Assembly: GCF_003852315.1 (NCBI RefSeq)
Contig: NZ_CP027762.1
Location: forward strand, 2,647,501 to 2,711,500
DNA: 64,000 bases
Direction of reading: 5' to 3'
From: Pseudomonas sp. LBUM920
Lineage (GTDB): Bacteria; Pseudomonadota; Gammaproteobacteria; Pseudomonadales; Pseudomonadaceae
Shown in pieces: positions 27,406 to 36,583 of this stretch (position 1 is its first letter; each line of letters starts with the position of its first letter). The translations under genes and the position numbers were made by a program. A model generated the notes under the pieces. The model made no database searches. It was not told the DNA's origin and saw nothing but the letters and a program-made list of their open reading frames with translations.

Positions 27406-29554
27406 CCGAAGCACTCACGCGCGCCGTCAGCGGCGCGCCCTGGAACAGGTAGTCATCGCCCATGTATTCGCCGGCGTCGCGCCAGTAACGCTTGTCGAAC
27501 AGGTTGTCGACGCTCAGGCGAAACACGGTTTCATAGCCGTCGACTTTGGTGGTGTAGCGGCTACCGACATTGACCACTGCATAATCCCCTACCTCAACAT
27601 TCCCGGTGCGGTTGGCGTATTTCTTGGCGCTGTATTGCACACCGCCGAGCAGCGCCAGACCGTTCACCCATGGCAACGCGTAGTCGGCGTACACGCTGGC
27701 GCGCAGCGTGGGCACGTTGATCGCTTGATGGCCTTCGTATTCCGGCGTGCCGCTGTTGCTCACGCGCGCGCGAATCGCCGCCACGCTGGTTGCGATTTGC
27801 AGGCGGTCGGTGGCCCAGCCGTTGGCGGAGAGTTCCAGGCCGGTATTTTTCTGTTGGCCTTGTTGCACGTAGGTGAACTTGCCATCTTCCGGTTTGGCGT
27901 ACTGATAGGCCTGATGAGTCTGGAATACGGCGGCGGCGAAGCTAATTCGGCGCCAGTCGTATTTCACGCCGGCTTCGATTTGCCGTGACACGGTTGGAGC
28001 CAGAGTTTCGTCGGCGTTTTCAGCGAACCAAGGCGCCGTGCCGCCCAGCGACAGGCCTTTGCTGTAGCTGGTGTACAGCGAGATGTTTTCCACTGGTTTG
28101 TAAATCAACGAAGCTTGAGGAAGGAACACGTATTGCTGGGTGTGGCGAGCCTGGTTGCCATTATCGTCATAGGCTTTTTCATCCAGGCGCACTTCACGGC
28201 CGCCAAGAATGGTTTGCCATTGCTCGTTGAAACGGATGCGGTCGGTGACGAACAGCCCGTACTGGCGGCTGTCGAGGTTGCGGTGGCTATCATTGAGCGG
28301 CACGTCAGTGGGCGTGAATGTCGGTGAGTCGGCGTCGATGTTGCTGGTGCCAATGTACTCATTGACCGATTTGCGCTTGTCGATCACCCGGCGAAACGCG
28401 CTGGTGCCCAAGGTCAGCTCATGGCCGATGCCTGCGGTGTCGAACAGCCCGGTCATCGCCGCCTGCACTTCATCGTCGCGGCGGGTGTCGTCGGGGCTGT
28501 GATAGTCGTAGACGTCGTAGTTGCCTTCGGGGCTGAAATGGTTGGGCACGCTCGATGAACTACAGCTGGTCGAGCCATAACAGCCCCAGGCAAACGCGCT
28601 GTAGTCATCAATCACCACCTTGCTGCGCGCGGCGCTGAGAGTGCCTTTCCACTGATCGCTGAAACGGTATTCGAACTTGCCGTTGAGGTTCAGCGAGTCG
28701 ATGCCCACCTGTTTGGAACCACTCTGGTGCCCCAGCAGTTTTTTCGGCGAGGCATCGTGGGGCACCTCGGTTCCGCCCAGCAGTTGATAACCCGGCACCG
28801 AGCGCTGTTGCTTGTTCTGGTATTCCGCATCCAGTTGCAGCACGGCGTCGGGGCTGATAGTCCAGTCGAACGCCAGGGACACGAAATCGCGCTGGCCATT
28901 GGCGTGCTCCACATAGCTGTTGAGGTCTTCATGGGCCACGTTGGCGCGCAGGCCAAACTGCTGCTCGCTGCCGAACCAGCCGCCGACATCGGTGGCTATG
29001 TAACCGCTGCCGCGATCGTCGGTGGACACCGTGACCGAGCGCACGTCTTGCGGGCGTTTGGTCACGTAGTTGATCACTCCGCTGGGCTCGGCAATGCCGC
29101 TCTGCAAACCGGCCAGGCCCTTGAGCACTTCCACTTGCTGTTTGTTTTCGAGGGCGACGTTCTGCTCGCCGGTGATGGTACGCCCATTGATCTTGTAGCT
29201 GCTTGCCGCATTGAGCGAGAAGCCGCGCACCACGAAGTTTTCGTAATAACCAATCGGTGCATAGCTGTCGCCGACCGAGGCATCGTTGCGCAGCACTTCG
29301 CTGAGCAGGCGCGCTTGCTGGTCCTTGATCAGCGCGGCGTTGATCACCGTGATCGAGGCCGGGGTGTCCAGCAACGGCGCCTCATCGAAGCCGCCGACCG
29401 ATGCGGTTTCGCTGCGGTAGCCGGACTCGTCCTGGCCCTGGACGTTCACCGCCGGCAGCTCAATTTCAGCCGCCAGGCTGCTACCGATGCCGCCGCTGAG
29501 CAGCAGGCCGAGGGCGAAACGTGAGTGAACGGCAGGACGAAAACGCAAAACCAT
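27395..29554 (-). CDS. TonB-dependent siderophore receptor
   Basis: 719 residues. Signal peptide (~1-28, cleaving near SLAAE), plug domain (~50-165; LDTPASITVINAALI, VVRGFSLN, GIAEPSGVINYVTKRP), then a beta-barrel ending in the C-terminal Phe (VSASVNF) typical of outer-membrane proteins. There is no N-terminal STN signalling domain, so it does not belong to the FpvA/FecA sigma-signalling class. It imports a ferric siderophore of unknown identity. No Shine-Dalgarno is obvious before the ATG. An AraC-family gene lies directly upstream on the same strand. Confidence 0.92.
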   Translation of the reverse strand: MVLRFRPAVHSRFALGLLLSGGIGSSLAAEIELPAVNVQGQDESGYRSETASVGGFDEAPLLDTPASITVINAALIKDQQARLLSEVLRNDASVGDSYAPIGYYENFVVRGFSLNAASSYKINGRTITGEQNVALENKQQVEVLKGLAGLQSGIAEPSGVINYVTKRPQDVRSVTVSTDDRGSGYIATDVGGWFGSEQQFGLRANVAHEDLNSYVEHANGQRDFVSLAFDWTISPDAVLQLDAEYQNKQQRSVPGYQLLGGTEVPHDASPKKLLGHQSGSKQVGIDSLNLNGKFEYRFSDQWKGTLSAARSKVVIDDYSAFAWGCYGSTSCSSSSVPNHFSPEGNYDVYDYHSPDDTRRDDEVQAAMTGLFDTAGIGHELTLGTSAFRRVIDKRKSVNEYIGTSNIDADSPTFTPTDVPLNDSHRNLDSRQYGLFVTDRIRFNEQWQTILGGREVRLDEKAYDDNGNQARHTQQYVFLPQASLIYKPVENISLYTSYSKGLSLGGTAPWFAENADETLAPTVSRQIEAGVKYDWRRISFAAAVFQTHQAYQYAKPEDGKFTYVQQGQQKNTGLELSANGWATDRLQIATSVAAIRARVSNSGTPEYEGHQAINVPTLRASVYADYALPWVNGLALLGGVQYSAKKYANRTGNVEVGDYAVVNVGSRYTTKVDGYETVFRLSVDNLFDKRYWRDAGEYMGDDYLFQGAPLTARVSASVNF

Positions 29555-29627
29555 GGAGGCAGGGCCTTATAGCGCAGGACGGGGGGCGCATAAGCTAGGG
29601 GGAAGTGCGGGGTTTTACAAGTTACTG

Positions 29628-29638
29628 AGAACGGTTCT
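29628..29638. promoter_or_regulatory. Short perfect inverted repeat upstream of the TonB receptor
   Basis: AGAAC-G-GTTCT lies 74 bp upstream of the receptor start and 13 bp past the AraC-type stop. Its position suits an operator. It does not match a Fur box well, and its function is unproven. Confidence 0.3.
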
Positions 29639-29651
29639 GTCGTCCCATCTT

Positions 29652-30548
29652 TCAGCTGGAGCGCTTCAGGGTTTCACTGGGCAGTTCCTTGAACAATGCG
29701 CGGTAGCTATTCGAAAACCGCCCCAAATGCCAGAACGACCAGTTCATCGCGACTTCGGCCACGGTGGTGTCGGCTGCGGTTAACAGCTCGCGCCGCGCCC
29801 CGTTCAAGCGGCGCAGCCGCAACCACTGCGCCGGGCTCATTCCGGTGTAGGTCTTGAAGCCTTGCTGTAACTGGCGCAGCGGCACACCGGCGATTTGCGC
29901 CAACTCCAGCAAGTTGACGGTTTCATCCGGCGCATCCGCTGCCCACTCGCCGATGCGCGCCATCAGCAGGCGTTCTTCGCTGCGTCGCTGCAATGAGCCG
30001 CGGTCCAGGCACACGCAGGCGTTGTCGAGGATGAACAGGCAATCGTCGAGCAACTGCTGAGTAAGGGCATCGCGGCTGATCGGGTCGAGTGTGGCGGACA
30101 ACCGCGTCAGGGTGCCGCTGAGCCAACGGGTGAACAGCGCGTTCTGCTGACAGGTCAGCGGGGCCATGAACAGGCCTTCGAGTTTGGCCACATCCAGGCC
30201 ATGGCGCTGCACGAACTGCGGGCCGAACACCACGGCCACTTCGCGGTAGTTTTCCGGGGTGATCCAGGTGTTGCGGCTTTCGCCATTGAGCAGGTACAGC
30301 GCGTTGTCGCTGCCATCGAAACAGAACGCCAATGCACCGGGCGGCGCGTTGAAGTTCTGCTCCACGCGCGTGTTCATGCACTCTTCGTACACCTGCACGC
30401 CTTGCAGGTCGAGGTAACGGATCTGCCCGGCAAAATGCCCCGGGGACATCTGCTGATACTGCTGCACCCAACCGGGTGTCGCACTGCATTGAGCGGCCAC
30501 ATCACCGGTAGTGAAAGCCTGTACGCGCAAAGCTGTTGCCTGTGTCAT
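29652..30548 (-). CDS. AraC-family regulator, EutR-like
   Basis: 298 residues. The long N-terminal domain (QMSPGHFAGQIRYLDLQGVQ) resembles AraC regulators of the EutR/OruR-like type, and the AraC helix-turn-helix occupies ~190-295 (MSPAQWLRLRRLNGARREL). It is divergent from the glutamine-synthetase-like gene (139 bp gap) and upstream of the TonB receptor on the same strand, so either could be its target. An AGGT ribosome site precedes the ATG at 30548. Confidence 0.85.
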   Translation of the reverse strand: MTQATALRVQAFTTGDVAAQCSATPGWVQQYQQMSPGHFAGQIRYLDLQGVQVYEECMNTRVEQNFNAPPGALAFCFDGSDNALYLLNGESRNTWITPENYREVAVVFGPQFVQRHGLDVAKLEGLFMAPLTCQQNALFTRWLSGTLTRLSATLDPISRDALTQQLLDDCLFILDNACVCLDRGSLQRRSEERLLMARIGEWAADAPDETVNLLELAQIAGVPLRQLQQGFKTYTGMSPAQWLRLRRLNGARRELLTAADTTVAEVAMNWSFWHLGRFSNSYRALFKELPSETLKRSS

Positions 30549-30687
30549 GGGTAACCTGGGCGCACTCTATTGGTGCGTTGTGGTTGGTGCAAAGTGGATA
30601 GATGCCGCAGGGCGGCGGCATCAAGATAGACCTCAATGCGCCGCGAGTACAAGCCGGCGCATGCCCCCAACCCATGACGAGGTCCTT

Positions 30688-32046
30688 ATGAACGCCCCCT
30701 TCGATCAGCTGTCCGCCTGGCTGAAAGAACACAAGATTACCGAAGTCGAATGCGTGATCAGTGATTTGACTGGCATCGCACGCGGCAAGATTGCGCCCAC
30801 CAACAAGTTCCTGCATGAGCGAGGCATGCGCCTGCCGGAAAGTGTGTTGCTGCAAACGGTGACCGGGGACTTTGTCGACGACGATATCTATTACGACCTG
30901 CTCGACCCGGCCGACATCGACATGATCTGCCGCCCGGTGTCCAACGCCACGTACGTGGTGCCGTGGGCTATCGAGCCCACCGCGATTGTGATCCACGACA
31001 CCTATGACAAGCAGGGCAACCCGATTGAGCTGTCGCCGCGCAACGTGCTGAAAAAGGTGCTGCAACTGTATACCGAGCAAGGCTGGCAGCCGATTGTGGC
31101 GCCGGAAATGGAGTTCTACCTGACCCAGCGCTGCGAAGACCCGGACCTGCCGTTGAAAACCCCGGTGGGACGCTCCGGTCGCGCCGAAACCGGCCGCCAG
31201 TCATTTTCCATCGACGCCGCCAACGAATTCGATCCGCTGTTCGAAGACGTCTACGACTGGTGCGAGCTGCAGGGCCTGGACCTCGACACGTTGATCCACG
31301 AAGACGGCCCGGCGCAGATGGAAATCAACTTCCGCCACGGCGATGCCCTGCACCTGGCCGACCAGATCACCGTGTTCAAACGCACCCTGCGCGAAGCCGC
31401 GCTCAAGCACAACGTGGCCGCCACCTTCATGGCCAAACCGGTGGCCGACGAGCCCGGCAGCGCCATGCACCTGCACCAGAGCGTGGTGGACATCGCCACC
31501 GGCAAACCGGTGTTTGTCGATGCCGACGGCACGATGAGCCAGCTGTTCTTGCACCACATCGGCGGGTTGCAGACGTACATCCCAAAGCTGCTGCCGATGT
31601 TCGCGCCGAACGTGAATTCGTTCCGCCGCTTCCTGCCGGACACCTCGGCGCCGGTCAACGTGGAGTGGGGCGAAGAAAACCGTACCGTCGGCCTGCGCGT
31701 GCCCACTTCCAGCCCCGAGGCAATGCGCGTGGAGAACCGTTTGCCGGGCGCGGACGCCAACCCATACCTGGCAATTGCGGCCAGCTTGTTGTGCGGCTAC
31801 CTGGGCATGATCGAAAAGATCGAGCCGAGCGCCCCGGTGGAAGGGCGCGCCTACGAGCGCCGCAACCTGCGCCTGCCGTTCACCCTCGAAGACGCGCTGG
31901 CGCGGATGGAGGATTGCGACACGGTCAAGCAGTACCTGGGCGAGAAGTTCGTGCGCGGCTACGTGGCAGTCAAACGCGCCGAGCATGAGAATTTCAAGCG
32001 GGTGATCAGTTCCTGGGAACGTGAGTTCCTGCTGTTGAGCGTCTAA
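30688..32046 (+). CDS. Glutamine-synthetase-like gamma-glutamylpolyamine ligase (PuuA/SpuI type)
   Basis: 452 residues from ATG 30688 (GAGG 6-9 bases upstream); the frame is open further upstream but without family sequence. Glutamine synthetase fold: beta-grasp start (EVECVISDLTGIARGKI), EMEFYL metal-binding strand, EDGPAQMEINFRHGD, and KPVADEPGSAMHLHQS around the nucleotide site. This subfamily joins glutamate to putrescine, spermidine or related amines at the expense of ATP. It is followed by a polyamine-binding-protein gene and a gamma-glutamylpolyamine oxidase, which supports that role over ammonia assimilation. Confidence 0.9.
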   Translation: MNAPFDQLSAWLKEHKITEVECVISDLTGIARGKIAPTNKFLHERGMRLPESVLLQTVTGDFVDDDIYYDLLDPADIDMICRPVSNATYVVPWAIEPTAIVIHDTYDKQGNPIELSPRNVLKKVLQLYTEQGWQPIVAPEMEFYLTQRCEDPDLPLKTPVGRSGRAETGRQSFSIDAANEFDPLFEDVYDWCELQGLDLDTLIHEDGPAQMEINFRHGDALHLADQITVFKRTLREAALKHNVAATFMAKPVADEPGSAMHLHQSVVDIATGKPVFVDADGTMSQLFLHHIGGLQTYIPKLLPMFAPNVNSFRRFLPDTSAPVNVEWGEENRTVGLRVPTSSPEAMRVENRLPGADANPYLAIAASLLCGYLGMIEKIEPSAPVEGRAYERRNLRLPFTLEDALARMEDCDTVKQYLGEKFVRGYVAVKRAEHENFKRVISSWEREFLLLSV

Positions 32047-32069
32047 AAAAACTCAAAAGGGGTGTCGAT

Positions 32070-33158
32070 ATGCGTCTTGTGAAAAAGCTTCTCCCGCTGG
32101 CCCTGGTGGCCGCGTTCAGCAGTGCCAGCCAAGCCGCGCCGACGGTCAGCGTCTACAACTGGACCGACTACATCGGTGAGACCACCTTGGCTGATTTCCA
32201 GGCCAAGACCGGGATCAAAGTGGTCTACGACGTGTTCGATTCCAACGAAACCCTGGAGGGCAAGTTGCTGGCGGGGCGCACCGGCTATGACGTGGTGGTG
32301 CCGTCCAACCACTTCCTGGCGCGCCAGGTGAAGGCCGGCGCGTTCCTCAAGCTCGACCGCTCGCAGCTACCCAACTTCAAGAACCTCGACCCCAAACTGC
32401 TCAAGCTGCTGGAGAAAAACGACCCGGGCAATGCGCATTCGGTGCCCTACCTGTGGGGCACCAATGGCATCGGCTACAACGTCGACAAGGTCAAGCAAGT
32501 GCTGGGCATCGACCATATCGATTCGTGGGCGGTGCTGTTCGAACCCGAGAACATCAAAAAACTCCACGAGTGCGGCGTCGCCTTCCTCGATTCGGCGGAC
32601 GAGCTGTTCCCGGCGATCCTCAATTACATGGGCAAGGACCCGCGCAGCGAGAACCCCGAGGACTACAAACAGGCCGAAGCCAAGCTGCTGACACTGCGCC
32701 CGTACATCACGTACTTCCATTCCTCCAAGTACATCTCGGATCTGGCCAACGGCGATATCTGAGTGGCCTTCGGGTATTCCGGCGACGTGTTCCAGGCCGC
32801 CAACCGCGCCAAGGAAGCCAAAAACGGTGTGAACATCGCCTACTCAATTCCCAAGGAAGGCTCCAACCTGTGGTTCGACTTGCTGGCGATTCCGGCCGAT
32901 GCCAGCAACCCGAAAGAAGCCCACGCGTTCATCAACTACCTGCTCGACCCCGAAGTGATCGCCAAGGTCAGTGCCTCGGTCGGCTACGCCAATGCCAACC
33001 CCGCCGCCAAGCCGTTCATGGCGCCGGAACTGGTGAACAACCCTGAGGTGTACCCGTCGCAGGAAGTGCTCGACAAACTCTACATTTCCACCACGCCGAC
33101 CCCGGCGACCATGCGCCTGATGACCCGCGCCTGGAGCAAAGTGAAGACCAACAAATGA
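32070..33158 (+). pseudogene. Polyamine ABC transporter binding protein (PotF/SpuD type) interrupted by in-frame TGA
   Basis: Signal peptide (~1-22, ending SQAAP), then the PotD/PotF fold (VYNWTDYIGETTLADFQAKT). At 32760-32762 TGA interrupts the frame after LANGDI, and the same frame continues as VAFGYSGDVFQAANRAKEAK to the stop at 33158. Homologues as I recall them have Cys here (NGDICVA), so one TGC-to-TGA change would explain it. Together the halves make ~362 residues, the normal length. The first half alone (230 residues) lacks the C-terminal lobe; GTG at 32763 could only start a signal-less fragment. It is either a true nonsense mutation or a sequencing error. No potGHI-type ATPase or permease genes are adjacent. 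The ribosome site AAGGGG is intact. Confidence 0.85.
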
Positions 33159-34450
33159 TTTCATCCAGTGACCACGCCCGGTCCTATTACCGTGCTTCGG
33201 CCAATGCCATGCCTGAGCGTCCATCGCTGGGCACCGACCTGAGCGCCGATGTGTGCGTGATCGGCGGCGGTTTTACCGGGGTCAACACGGCCATCGAGCT
33301 GGCCCAGCGCGGGCTCTCGGTGATTCTGCTGGAGGCTCGGCGCATCGGCTGGGGCGCCAGCGGGCGCAATGGCGGGCAGTTGATTCGTGGCATCGGCCAT
33401 GACGTGTCGGGGTTCGCCAGGTACGTAGGCGAGGAGGGCGTGCGTTACCTGGAGCAGGCCGGGATTGATTCGGTGGCGCTGGTAGGCGAGCGCATTCGTC
33501 AGCACAGCATTGACTGCGATCTGCGCTGGGGCTTTTGCGAACTGGCCAATACCACGGCGCAATTCGCTGCGTTCAAGGGCGAGCAGCAACGCCTTGCGGC
33601 GCTTGGGTATGCCCATGAAACTCGGCTGGTCGAAGCGCAGGACATGCAGCAGGTGGTCGGTTCGATGGTCTATGCCGGTGGCTTGGTGGACATGGGCTCT
33701 GGCCACCTGCACCCGCTGAATCTGGTGCTCGGCGAGGCGCAGGTGGCCGAGTCGCTGGGGGTGCGGATTTTCGAGCGCACCCAGGTCGTCGAACTGATCC
33801 ACGGCGACACCGTGCAAGTGCGCTGCGCCGCTGGCACGGTGCGCGCCGCCCACTTGGTGCTGGCGTGCAATGCGCACCTGGATGAACTGGAACCGCGTTT
33901 GAGCGGCAAGGTACTGCCGGCGGGCAGTTACATTATCGCCACCGAGCCGTTGTCCGAGGCAGTCGCCAAGCAATTGATCCCGCAGAACCTGGCGCTGTGT
34001 GACCAGAAAGTCGGGCTGGACTACTACCGACTTTCCGCCGACCGCCGACTGTTGTTCGGCGGTGCGTGCCATTACTCCGGGCGTGATCCGGTGGACATCG
34101 CCGCGTATATGCAGCCCAAGATGCTCAAGGTATTCCCGCAGTTGGCGGGTACCGCCATCGAGTTCCAGTGGGGCGGCAAGATCGGCATTACCGCCAACCG
34201 CTTTGCGCAAGTCGGGCGGCTCAAGCAGCACCCGAATGTGTTCTATGCCCAGGGCTATTCCGGGCATGGACTGAACGTGACCCACTGGTGCGCAACGCTT
34301 TTGGCCGAAGCCATTCACGCGGGCCACAGCCAGGGCCTGGATATTTTCAGCCAGGTGCCGCACATGACGTTTCCGGGCGGCAAGGCCTTGCGCTCGCCGC
34401 TGCTGGCGCTGGGGATGTTGTGGTTGCGCCTGCGCGAGAGGTTTGGCTGA
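33155..34450 (+). CDS. FAD-dependent gamma-glutamylpolyamine oxidase (PuuB type)
   Basis: 431 residues of the DAO family: dinucleotide-binding GGGFTGVNTAIELAQRGLSV with the acidic strand end ILLEA, then GWGASGRNGGQ, typical of PuuB/OrdL-type amine oxidases, and a C-terminal FAD-contact segment GYSGHGLNVTHW. PuuB oxidises gamma-glutamylputrescine to the aldehyde with release of H2O2 and ammonia. The start overlaps the previous stop (ATGA), so it is in one operon with the ligase and binding-protein genes. A REPIN follows. Confidence 0.9.
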   Translation: MISSSDHARSYYRASANAMPERPSLGTDLSADVCVIGGGFTGVNTAIELAQRGLSVILLEARRIGWGASGRNGGQLIRGIGHDVSGFARYVGEEGVRYLEQAGIDSVALVGERIRQHSIDCDLRWGFCELANTTAQFAAFKGEQQRLAALGYAHETRLVEAQDMQQVVGSMVYAGGLVDMGSGHLHPLNLVLGEAQVAESLGVRIFERTQVVELIHGDTVQVRCAAGTVRAAHLVLACNAHLDELEPRLSGKVLPAGSYIIATEPLSEAVAKQLIPQNLALCDQKVGLDYYRLSADRRLLFGGACHYSGRDPVDIAAYMQPKMLKVFPQLAGTAIEFQWGGKIGITANRFAQVGRLKQHPNVFYAQGYSGHGLNVTHWCATLLAEAIHAGHSQGLDIFSQVPHMTFPGGKALRSPLLALGMLWLRLRERFG

Positions 34451-34455
34451 CCCGG

Positions 34456-34543
34456 GTGGGAGCGGGCTTGCTCGCCAAAACAGGGTGTCAGGCGATGCAT
34501 GTGCTGGCTGACCCACCGCGTTCGCGAGCAAGCCCGCTCCCAC
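34456..34543. repeat. REPIN between convergent genes
   Basis: GTGGGAGCGGGCTTGCTCGC (34456-34475) is inverted at 34524-34543, around a ~48-base variable centre. It lies between the convergent oxidase and LysR genes, where it may also act as a two-way terminator. Confidence 0.85.
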
Positions 34544-34556
34544 CTTTAAGGCATTG

Positions 34557-35450
34557 TCAGCCTTCGGGTTCGGTGAGCACTTTGCGGAAGGTTTCCACCA
34601 GCGGGCGCAGGTTGACCCGATGCCACGCCGCCCACAACGGTGTGGTGTAGGTCATCCACGGCAGCTCGCGCAGCACCACGCCGGGTGGGGCATTGCGGCT
34701 CAAGCCTTTTTGCACCATGGCCACGCCCAAGCCCGAGGCCACCAGGCCCAATGCGGTGAACGGCTCGCTGGCTTCCATCGGGATTTGCGGGGTAAAACCG
34801 GCCCGAATGCAGGCCGCGACGAAATCATCGGCAGGGTTAGCGCCGGCTTTGCGTTGCACGCCAATCCATTCCTGATCGGCCAGATGTTCGGGCAGCAGTT
34901 CGTTGTGTTTGGCCAGCGGATGATGCTCAGGCAGGGCCAGCAGCATGGGGTCGTCCAGCACTTGCAACGCGGTCAGGTCCGGGTCATCGGCGGCCGGTGG
35001 CTCGCTGACCAGGGCGATATCCAGGCTGCGCTGGCGCAGGCCTTCGAGCTGTTCGAGCGACGGCAAGTTGTACAGCTTGATATGCACGGTGGGGCGGTCG
35101 TCTCTCAACACGCGCAAGGCGTTAGGCAGCACACCGGCGTGCATGGCGTTTTCGATATAGCCGATGCACAAACCGCCTTCTTCACCGCGGCCCAGGCGTT
35201 TGCCCAGGGATTCCAGGCGATTGGCGTGGGTCAGCAGCGCCTTGGTTTCGGCCAGAAACGTCTGGCCGTCGCGCGTCAGGCGGATGCGCTGCTGGCTGCG
35301 TTCGAACAGGGTCAGGCCCAAACGCTCTTCGAGCTGGGCGATCTGCCGGCTCAAGGGCGACTGGGAGATGTGCAAACGTTCGGCGGCACGGCCGACGTGT
35401 TCTTCTTCGGCAACGACTTCGAAGTAGCGCAATTGGCGCAGATCAATCAT
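34557..35450 (-). CDS. LysR-family transcriptional regulator
   Basis: 297 residues from ATG 35450 (MIDLRQLRYF); a start 60 bp further upstream would add 20 residues unlike the family. N-terminal winged helix (~1-60; AERLHISQSPLSRQIAQLEE) and periplasmic-binding-protein-like effector domain (~90-290). It is divergent from the AKR/SDR/SRPBCC operon across 113 bp, so it is the probable regulator of that operon. The effector is unknown. Confidence 0.9.
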   Translation of the reverse strand: MIDLRQLRYFEVVAEEEHVGRAAERLHISQSPLSRQIAQLEERLGLTLFERSQQRIRLTRDGQTFLAETKALLTHANRLESLGKRLGRGEEGGLCIGYIENAMHAGVLPNALRVLRDDRPTVHIKLYNLPSLEQLEGLRQRSLDIALVSEPPAADDPDLTALQVLDDPMLLALPEHHPLAKHNELLPEHLADQEWIGVQRKAGANPADDFVAACIRAGFTPQIPMEASEPFTALGLVASGLGVAMVQKGLSRNAPPGVVLRELPWMTYTTPLWAAWHRVNLRPLVETFRKVLTEPEG

Positions 35451-35563
35451 GTAAGACCTCGCAGGACTCAAGTTGGTCGCAGTATGTCTTGGACGGTCCG
35501 ATCTATGCAATCTAGGATCTGCTCAACGGTCACAGCGACCCTGAACCCGATTGAGGATCCACC

Positions 35564-36568
35564 ATGAGCTTGAAAGACAAACTGCCCGGCCAACTGGGCT
35601 TTGGCACCGCACCGCTGGGCAACATGTTCCGCGCCATTCCCGAAGACGAAGCCCAGGCCACCGTCGAGGCCGCCTGGAACAGCGGCGTGCGTTATTTCGA
35701 CACCGCGCCGTTCTACGGCTCGGGGTTGTCGGAAATTCGCCTGGGCCAAGCCTTGTCGCAGTACAACCGCGATGACTTCGTGCTCAGCACTAAGGTCGGC
35801 CGCGTGATTCTCGACGAAGTCGAAGAAAGCGCCCGCGACCTCGGCGAAAAAAGCGGTGTGTTCGAACATGGCCGCCCGAACAAGATGCTCAACGACTACA
35901 GCGCCGACGCCACCCTGCGCTCCATCGAAGACAGCCTGAAGCGCCTGCAGACCGACCGTCTGGACATCGTGTGGATTCACGACATCGCCCAGGATTTTTA
36001 CGGCGACCAGTGGCTGGACTTCTTCAACCAGGCCCGCACCGGCGCCTTCAAAGTGCTGACCCGCTTGCGTGAAGAAGGCGTGATCAAGGCCTGGGGCCTG
36101 GGCGTGAACCGCGTCGAGCCGTGCGAGCTGACCCTTGACCTGACCGAAGCGCAGCCCGACGGTTTCCTGTTGGCCGGCCGCTACACCCTGCTGGACCACG
36201 AGCGTGCCTTGCAACGCTTGATGGACGCAGCCCTGGCGCAGAACGTCGAAATCGTCGTTGGCGGCCCTTACAGCTCGGGGATTCTGGCCGGTGGCGCGCA
36301 CTTCGAATATCAGAAGGCCAGCCCGGCGATTATCAGCAAGGTCGAGCAGATCAAAGCGATTGCCCAGGCGTTTGGCGTGAGCGTGAAAGCCGCAGCGCTG
36401 CAATTCTCCCTGGCCCACCCGGCGGTGGCCGCAGTGATTCCGGGTGCCAGTCGTCCGGGGCGGATTGCCGAAGACGTCGCGGCGTTGTCAGAGAAGATTC
36501 CGGCAGCCTTCTGGCAGGCCTTGCGCGACGCACAGTTGATTTCGGCCCGCGCACCTCTGCCGCTTTAA
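35564..36568 (+). CDS. Aldo/keto reductase
   Basis: 334 residues, TIM-barrel AKR. The catalytic tetrad is visible: Asp and Tyr in YFDTAPFYG, Lys in LSTKVGR, His in WIHD; NADP-contact residues near VIPGASRPGR. It resembles AKRs annotated as D-threo-aldose 1-dehydrogenase, L-fucose dehydrogenase or pyridoxal dehydrogenase, but the true substrate is not clear. First gene of a three-gene operon (15 bp to the SDR gene) under a divergent LysR. Confidence 0.88.
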   Translation: MSLKDKLPGQLGFGTAPLGNMFRAIPEDEAQATVEAAWNSGVRYFDTAPFYGSGLSEIRLGQALSQYNRDDFVLSTKVGRVILDEVEESARDLGEKSGVFEHGRPNKMLNDYSADATLRSIEDSLKRLQTDRLDIVWIHDIAQDFYGDQWLDFFNQARTGAFKVLTRLREEGVIKAWGLGVNRVEPCELTLDLTEAQPDGFLLAGRYTLLDHERALQRLMDAALAQNVEIVVGGPYSSGILAGGAHFEYQKASPAIISKVEQIKAIAQAFGVSVKAAALQFSLAHPAVAAVIPGASRPGRIAEDVAALSEKIPAAFWQALRDAQLISARAPLPL

Positions 36569-36583
36569 CCCGAGGATTCAACC

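Noticed and set aside
30549..30687. Sigma-54 promoter before the glutamine-synthetase-like gene
   Set aside because: TGGTGC/TTGGTGCA stretches are present but no GG-N10-GC spacing was found.
32760..32762. UGA read as selenocysteine in the polyamine-binding protein
   Set aside because: It replaces a Cys codon, which is suggestive, but the family has no selenoproteins that I know of and no clear SECIS hairpin was seen directly after it. A point mutation or sequencing error is simpler.
35451..35563. Imperfect palindrome GATCTATGCAATCTAGGATC-like as a LysR box
   Set aside because: The symmetry is weak and no clear T-N11-A site stands out, so no operator was called although one is expected here.
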